A stretch of 14,974 nt of DNA from Byssochlamys sp. IMV 00236 (lineage: Eukaryota > Ascomycota > Eurotiomycetes > Eurotiales > Thermoascaceae), in assembly GCA_001931875.2 (NCBI GenBank), contig MSJH02000547.1, positions 1 to 14,974 on the forward strand, written 5' to 3'. Every line of letters starts with the position of its first letter. Position 1 is the stretch's first letter. Both the position numbers and the translations under genes were made by a program. The notes beneath the pieces are model-generated. The model had not been told where the DNA came from. It made no database searches and saw nothing but the letters and a program-made list of their open reading frames with translations. This document shows positions 9,596-14,974 of this stretch, piece by piece.

Positions 9596-12500
9596 ATGAG
9601 TAAACGATTTCAAAATCTAAACAAGTATAGGAACGCATTTCCAACTGTCAGTAAGAAAGAGGTACTTTTTATTGTCTGCATCACAGTCAGTACAATAACG
9701 AAGAATAGGAATGGTATGCAGATATACCCAAAGGTGCCTCTTCTTCAGATGCTTCAAGTCTCATTCAAGTGAATCATCGCTGGATAGCTGTTAAATGGAG
9801 TGGACGTAAGTCAAGCATACTCTAAGAAAAAAGAAAGTAGCTGATAATAATAATAAAAAAGATGGTGGATCTATTGGCCTCTTGCCACTTGACAAGCCAG
9901 GAAAAGCCTGTTCCAACAATGCTCGTGTGTTTCACGCACATGGAGCATCCCTATCAGATTGGTGCTTTTCTGAATTTGATGACTCTTTATTAGCAACAGG
10001 TGCAGAAGATGGTTTGGTAAGACGAATACAAGCCCTTTATATATCAGATCATTCACCTCAGCTTCTTTAAGATCAAAGTTTGGAAAATAAACGAGAATGA
10101 AGATCCTTCCTGTCAAATGTCAGCAAAGACGCCTTCAAGAAGAGTTGACATGATAAAGTTTCATCCAACTACAGATCAAGTATGCTTTATTATTAGAAAA
10201 AAAAAGACGATCAAGCTTATATGCATCTATAGATCGTGACGACACTTGGTAACGATGGTAAGAAAGTGTGTATTTGGGATATTGAAAAATCTACAAGTGC
10301 CATCGAGATATCAGCCGAGACTCCTATGCATTCGTTCTCTTGGAAGGCTGATGGATCATTAATGACAACATCGGGTAAATCAGTGATTAATGTTTGGGAC
10401 CCCAGAACGGCTAAAGAGCCTACTTTGGTATGTACTATCCTGTATCTATACTCAATAGCTAATTACTTTCTATTTGTGCAGTCTGGACTTGGCCATGAGG
10501 GCATTAAAGGATCAAGGGCTACATGGTTGGGAGACTCCAATTGTATATTTAGCGTTGGTACAGATAAGGTATTGCTGACACACTAGCAAAGACAGCTCTT
10601 ATTTCTGACTGTATTGCCTAGATGCGGTCTCGTCAATATGCTTTATGGGACAGCCGTAATCTATCCCAAGCATTGGTCATGAATCAACTCGATTTCTCTA
10701 CTGGAATATTGTTACCCCTTTTCGATGAAGACACAGAAACTGTTTACATCCTCAGCAGAGGAGACTCAAACGTCCGATCATTACAAATCTCAGATTTACA
10801 TACAAAGCCATCTATTGAGCTCGTTACTACTCACGGGCCCAATGAGGTTTTATATGGTGCAGCTTTACTTCCAAAACACTCCTTAAATGTGATGCAGGCT
10901 GAAATCTCTAGAGTTATGGCAATCTCTGCCGATTCTGTTATCCCGATATCTTACCGTGTGCCCAAGAAGGTAAAGCTGAATACAGTGCTCAGTTCGAGAT
11001 GATTCATTGCTAACTTCTATACAGTCTTATCTAGACTTTGATCCTTCTCTCTTTCCTCATACCAAAGGAACAGGTAAAGATACCGCTGCTTAATATATTT
11101 TTGTTTGTACTCATTTTCTTCTTCAAAGTGCCTTCTTTGACTGGTTCTGAATGGTTCGAAGGGAAGACTGCAGCTGTTGCTAAGGTATCTTTGGACCCAG
11201 CCACACTAGCTCGAGAAAAGGTACAGAAGCCTCAAGGAGCTGTTGAAAAAACAGCAAAGGAAGCCGCTGAGCTATCCATCAACAGTGAAAATCAATCATC
11301 TGAAAAGAAGACGGAAGATAGAATTGCTGAAACCACAACAGATGAGAACAAGACATCTAAAAATGAAACACTTGAAGATAATGCGTCTAGTGATAAGCCT
11401 TTTGCTGCAGTCAAAGAGTCAGTTGCTTCTGCTAATAAACATCTAGAAGCACCTTTGCCAAAAGAAAAAGGTGATATAGAAGAAAAGCCAAAGCCTTCAG
11501 GCCCTTCTACAAGCACAACAAAGGTCGCATCCAAGTATGGATCCACGGGATTGTCTGCATATAAATACCTTTCAGCAAAGGTCTATCACCCCAGCACTCA
11601 TTTTGACGACCTAAGAGGCCTCAGCATCAACAAGAGTGGCGACTGTGATTTGATTCAGGTAAAGCAAAAGACAAATGAAGCATTGCTCTGAGATGAACTT
11701 ATATCTCTTGTAAGGCAAATGCCAAATTTATTGCCGTACCAATCTCTGGACCTGGTGGTCGTGTTGGTATCATCAATGCACAAAAGCCCGGTCGTCTTCC
11801 TACCCATATTCCTTGTGTGGTGTGTGGTTCTGAAGTTACCAACTTTAAGTTTGATCCCTTTGATCATAGCAGGTTAATAACCATATCGCAAGATAACAGA
11901 ATACGTGTTTGGGATATTCCTGAAGATGGAATTGAACAAGATTTATTAGAACCAAAGTTTATGTTGACAGGTATATTGAGCTATTAACGGTGCTGTCCTT
12001 TACTGATATCCTTGTTTTCTTAGATGGGTCTATGGATAAATTACATTTACTTGAATTCCACCCTACATCAAAAGATGTTCTCTTGACTGTATCACAAGAC
12101 TTTAATAACCATACGATTAGAATATGGGACTTGAAGGAGCAGTCAGTCAAACTTAAATTCGATGGCATAAACAAGAACATGGTTTTCACTTGCGCTTGGA
12201 ATGTGGATGGTAGTCAAATTGCTACCACCAGCAAGGAAAAGGTTATTAGAATAATAGATGCTAGGACCGGAAACGTGTTATCTGAGGGGCGATCGCACGA
12301 CAGCTTGAGACCATCGCGTATTGTATGGCTAGACAAAACAAATGAACTTATTGCAAGCGTTGGTTTTGGCTTAGGATCCTCACGCGAATTATTACTTTAC
12401 CGTACCAGTGATATGTCAAAGCCTATAGCAAGCCAAATGATTGATATATCACCTAGCGTGATGAGTGTTCATTATGATTTGGATTGTCGCATTATATATG

Positions 12501-13148
12501 TTGCTGGCCGAGGCGATAGAACCATACACTGCTATGAAATAGAAGACGATAAATTCGTTTCATTACCAAAGATCGAAGCCACTTCTCTTCAGCAAGGGTT
12601 CGCATTCTTACCCAAGAGTGTCTGTAACGTCAAGGAAATTGAAATTGGAAAATTCTATAGGTTGACTTCAACAACTATTGAAGTAATGGGCGTACGCGTA
12701 CCACGAGCTAGAGTAAGTTAAAAGAGGTATGGGTAAGCTTTGTATATTTACTTGCTTTTCTTTAGCCCGAGTACTTTCAAGATGATATCTTCATTCCAAC
12801 ATTGGATGTTGAGCATTATGCACAAGAGGCTTCTGATTGGTTCAATGGCACTAATAAAGAGTTAAACACTATCTCTTTGAAGCCGGAAGACATGGAATTA
12901 TGTAAGTGGTTTAAAAATGAGATGTAGCTAAGCTAATTCGCATACTAGTATCAACTGCCCCTCCTCCTGCTTCACAAGTAAGAGCAAAAGTTAAATTCGA
13001 AATGGGTAAAAAGATTGTCAGTGAAGATGAAAGAAGACAGCAGCTTATGGATCGTATGTTCCATACTGCAAAAGAAGTCGAAAATGAAGCACCTCCGGTT
13101 GAAAAAGAAGAGGATCCAGAAGTCGCTGATGAAGAATGGGATGCTTAA
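9596..13148 (+). CDS. CORO7: Coronin-7-like twin beta-propeller protein
   Basis: Long coronin with two WD40 propellers; animal CORO7 and POD-1 act in Golgi traffic and actin regulation. Thirteen exons: 9596-9661, 9709-9805, 9862-10016, 10072-10179, 10233-10427, 10482-10568, 10622-10969, 11025-11073, 11129-11658, 11715-11970, 12024-12712, 12766-12901, 12949-13148. They total 971 residues (human about 925); introns are 47-56 nt. The N-terminus SKRFQNLNKYRNAFP is the coronin signature. Propeller 1 spans about 20-350 (WD-type repeats such as IKVWKIN, VCIWDIE, INVWDPRT), followed by the coronin extension FDPSLFPHTKG and SEWFEGK. A Lys/Glu/Ser-rich linker (about 400-515) leads to a second start motif YKYLSAKVYHPSTHF. 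Propeller 2 (about 515-865) has IRVWDIPEDG, IRIWDLKEQ and SSRELLLYR. It is followed by EYFQDDIFIPT and an acidic C-terminus with Trp969 in DEEWDA, like the DEDEWD end of human CORO7. Identification is very secure. Confidence 0.95.
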
Positions 13149-13171
13149 TTTACTAAAGTAAAGAAATACAT
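13149..13171. other. 23-bp gap between convergent stop codons
   Basis: The TAA of the coronin (13146-13148) and the TAA of the minus-strand gene (13172-13174) face each other. No AATAAA is visible in or beside this gap, so both transcripts must use poly(A) sites inside the other gene's coding region or a non-canonical signal. Confidence 0.85.
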
Positions 13172-14846
13172 TTAATAGCCATCGTGAACAATTTCTACAT
13201 TGTTTCTTATCCAATCTAAAAGATTTTTTGAATGAAAGATTGTGCTGATCTCTCTGTTGGGTGTATCTATTGTTGATTTTTCATGATCATCTGAGACTTT
13301 ATCAATGACATACTTTGTTCTTTCGTGTACTTGTTGTACGTATCTTCCAGTTTCTCTCCATAAATCATCAATGGGGTCATCATGCAGCACTGGATTTATG
13401 CTGTTATATTCTTTTTCATAATCGATAGCATCGTGATTAATAGGTGAACCTGTAGCCGCAACAAGCTCTTGACTATTGAGGTAGTTTTCCACATCCTCCA
13501 TAAGCATATCACTACTAAAGCTAAAAACGCTTATGTCTATACCGTCTTCTTCGGGGATGCCACGCGTAATTAACTCAAGTCCTCTACTTCCTATGTCAAA
13601 TGTCGTATCGGCTTCTTTTATCCCTAACAATAGTAATACAAAGATTAACCTATGATTCTCGTTTGATTTACTTTTTTTTTTTTTACTTATTTCATCAGAC
13701 ATTCGATCCAAATTCTCAAATATCCCTCCATTTAATCTTTTGATGGGTTGGCGGTATTGTGGTATGATATCCTGTCTTGGTTTTTTATATTGTTGTTCAT
13801 ATGCCGGAAAGATTCTCTCATTGCTTATTCTCTTCCTTTTTCTATGCAGAGCTTCCACATTGGTGGCATTTGGCTTTATCTTACAGCATGCATGCGCACA
13901 TCTATACTACTTTAGTTTTATTTATACTTGATAGAGTAACATTCGTACTTACTTATCTTTATTCTTGCACTTATGTCTACATCTATAAGCTAATAAGTGA
14001 GTATTTTTTAACATGCTTATTATTTGATTCAAGCCATTACGGTGTTACTGCTTTTAATGAGCCTTTGAAGATTCTTTTTGATGGCCCAGTGATCCTCTTG
14101 AAACTATGCTTATTTGCTGTATGCTCGTCACTTGATGCATCCTCTGTACTCTTACTCTCTAATACTGTACTTGTAGAAGCTACTGCAAAGTCTTTCCATA
14201 ATTCTGGATCAATACCGTCGTCAAATAAATTTTCTTCCTCCATTAGTTCAGTAGACGGCTCCTGAACGCTTGGTTTTTGGTGTTGTCTGCTACTGTGTAT
14301 ATTTGAAGGTGCAGAAATGTGTATATACCTTCTGGCATCAATATCCATTGTTATTTCCTTCATCACGTCCATACCCACTGTATAATATTGGTAAACGTGT
14401 ATGCTGTATCATATATTATAAACTAATACCATAATCTTCACTTTGTAAATAACAGAACACACACATGTTTGAGGAAGTTATTGGTATTGTCAATTCGAAT
14501 TTTTCAGGACTATTGTGCAACTGCGAAACTCTATAACCTTTTTGATAAGAGTCAGTTGATACATGCACAGCTTTTGTTCTTACTTGATGCGCCGATAGTC
14601 GAGTAAGGCGCTCTCGTTTGTTTCTGCCCAAAATTGAGCGTAATAACCTTTATTTGTATTGGCGTGGGTTGATCGACTGCTGGTCGCTCCGATAGAAAAC
14701 GTGAGCGTAATTTCTTCTTCTTTTATTTTCTGCCACAAAGAAATGTGTGTCATATTGAATGGCTAAAATTACCAAGTAAAAGCTTTGAAACTTACTTGTC
14801 CAACATCTAGACAGAGTTTAGGTATTGCTGCTAACGATCTCAAGAT
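13172..14846 (-). CDS. Unrecognised, probably nuclear protein (5' end uncertain, likely beyond window)
   Basis: I do not recognise this protein. Minus-strand model with phase kept at every junction: exons 14796-14846, 14584-14729, 14430-14509, 14049-14377, 13687-13879, 13172-13623, giving 416 visible residues. Introns are 66, 74, 52, 169 and 63 nt. A further 11-codon exon (14900-14932) with a 53-nt intron is possible, so the start may be off the right edge; alternatively translation could begin at the ATG at 14751-14753. The N-terminal part looks folded and beta-rich (EEEITLTFSIG, GYYAQFWAE, KFELTIPITSS). The middle is acidic and Ser/Thr-rich with FDDGIDPELWKDF. A basic patch RKRKR could be a nuclear signal. 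The C-terminal third is acidic and helical, ending LDWIRNNVEIVHDGY. An LRSL...SSRS pattern near the start faintly recalls Rad9/9-1-1 clamp proteins, too weakly to name it. That it is coding is fairly sure; the exact 5' end and the 169-nt intron are not. Confidence 0.6.
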
Positions 14847-14934
14847 CTAGTAATGTAGTGAGTTGTGTAATAGGAAGCTATACTTTTTTTAAAAGTTACC
14901 TGAGTGCCAAACGGAGGATTTCTATGTAAAATCT

Positions 14935-14974
14935 AATAAAAGTTTTACAAAAAAAAAAAAAAAAAAAAAAAAAA
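14935..14974. repeat. AATAAA followed by A26 run at the window end
   Basis: On the plus strand, AATAAA at 14935-14940 is followed 8 nt later by 26 A residues that run to the last base. It may simply be a homopolymer where an assembly stopped. On the minus strand it would be a T tract before a TTATTAG acceptor for the gene to its left. Confidence 0.7.

Noticed and set aside
13624..13686. Possible membrane segment (hydrophobic run after a Lys run) in the minus-strand gene
   Set aside because: It is bounded by GT-AG sites and best read as an in-frame intron.
13740..14265. Plus-strand ORFs of 63 and 162 residues
   Set aside because: They are antisense to phase-consistent exons of the minus-strand gene and show no homology or proper splice context.
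14900..14932. NPPFG motif as a methyltransferase active site
   Set aside because: The motif sits in a possible 11-codon exon with no surrounding methyltransferase sequence; a chance match.

Overview
This window looks like a piece of a fungal nuclear chromosome. I think it is from an early-diverging, Mucoromycota-type fungus (Rhizopus/Mucor-like); that placement is inference. The DNA is AT-rich and gene-dense. Nearly every coding region is cut by many very short GT-AG introns, mostly 45-77 nt, with CTAAC-like branch sites. Every protein I can name is eukaryotic. There are no operons, tRNA or rRNA genes, CRISPR arrays or recognisable transposons. Open frames on the raw DNA are only exon fragments, so the coding features below are hand-spliced models. 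All of them keep phase, and the complete ones sum to whole codons. Exon lists are in the evidence.

Layout. On the left, two minus-strand genes: Sec61 alpha, the ER translocon channel (C-terminus outside the window), and a DUF2408-like protein of 460 residues that reads as five tandem repeats. A 328-bp divergent spacer follows. Then five plus-strand genes lie head to tail: a double-hotdog acyl-CoA thioesterase of the ACOT11/12 type, the NAD-dependent methylene-tetrahydrofolate dehydrogenase (MTD1 type), gamma-tubulin, the KEOPS kinase Bud32, and a twin-propeller coronin-7. Only 92-143 bp separate the stop of one from the ATG of the next, and most of these gaps carry an AATAAA signal. On the right, an unrecognised minus-strand gene converges on the coronin with 23 bp between the two stop codons. 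It seems to run off the right edge.

The genes do not form one pathway. They are housekeeping functions (secretion, lipid and one-carbon metabolism, microtubule nucleation, tRNA t6A modification, actin/Golgi traffic) packed closely together. The window ends in 26 A residues, which may be a contig end. I found no clear new molecular system. The best leads are the five-repeat DUF2408 protein, the unrecognised right-hand gene with its overlapping convergent 3' end, and the fungal twin coronin.
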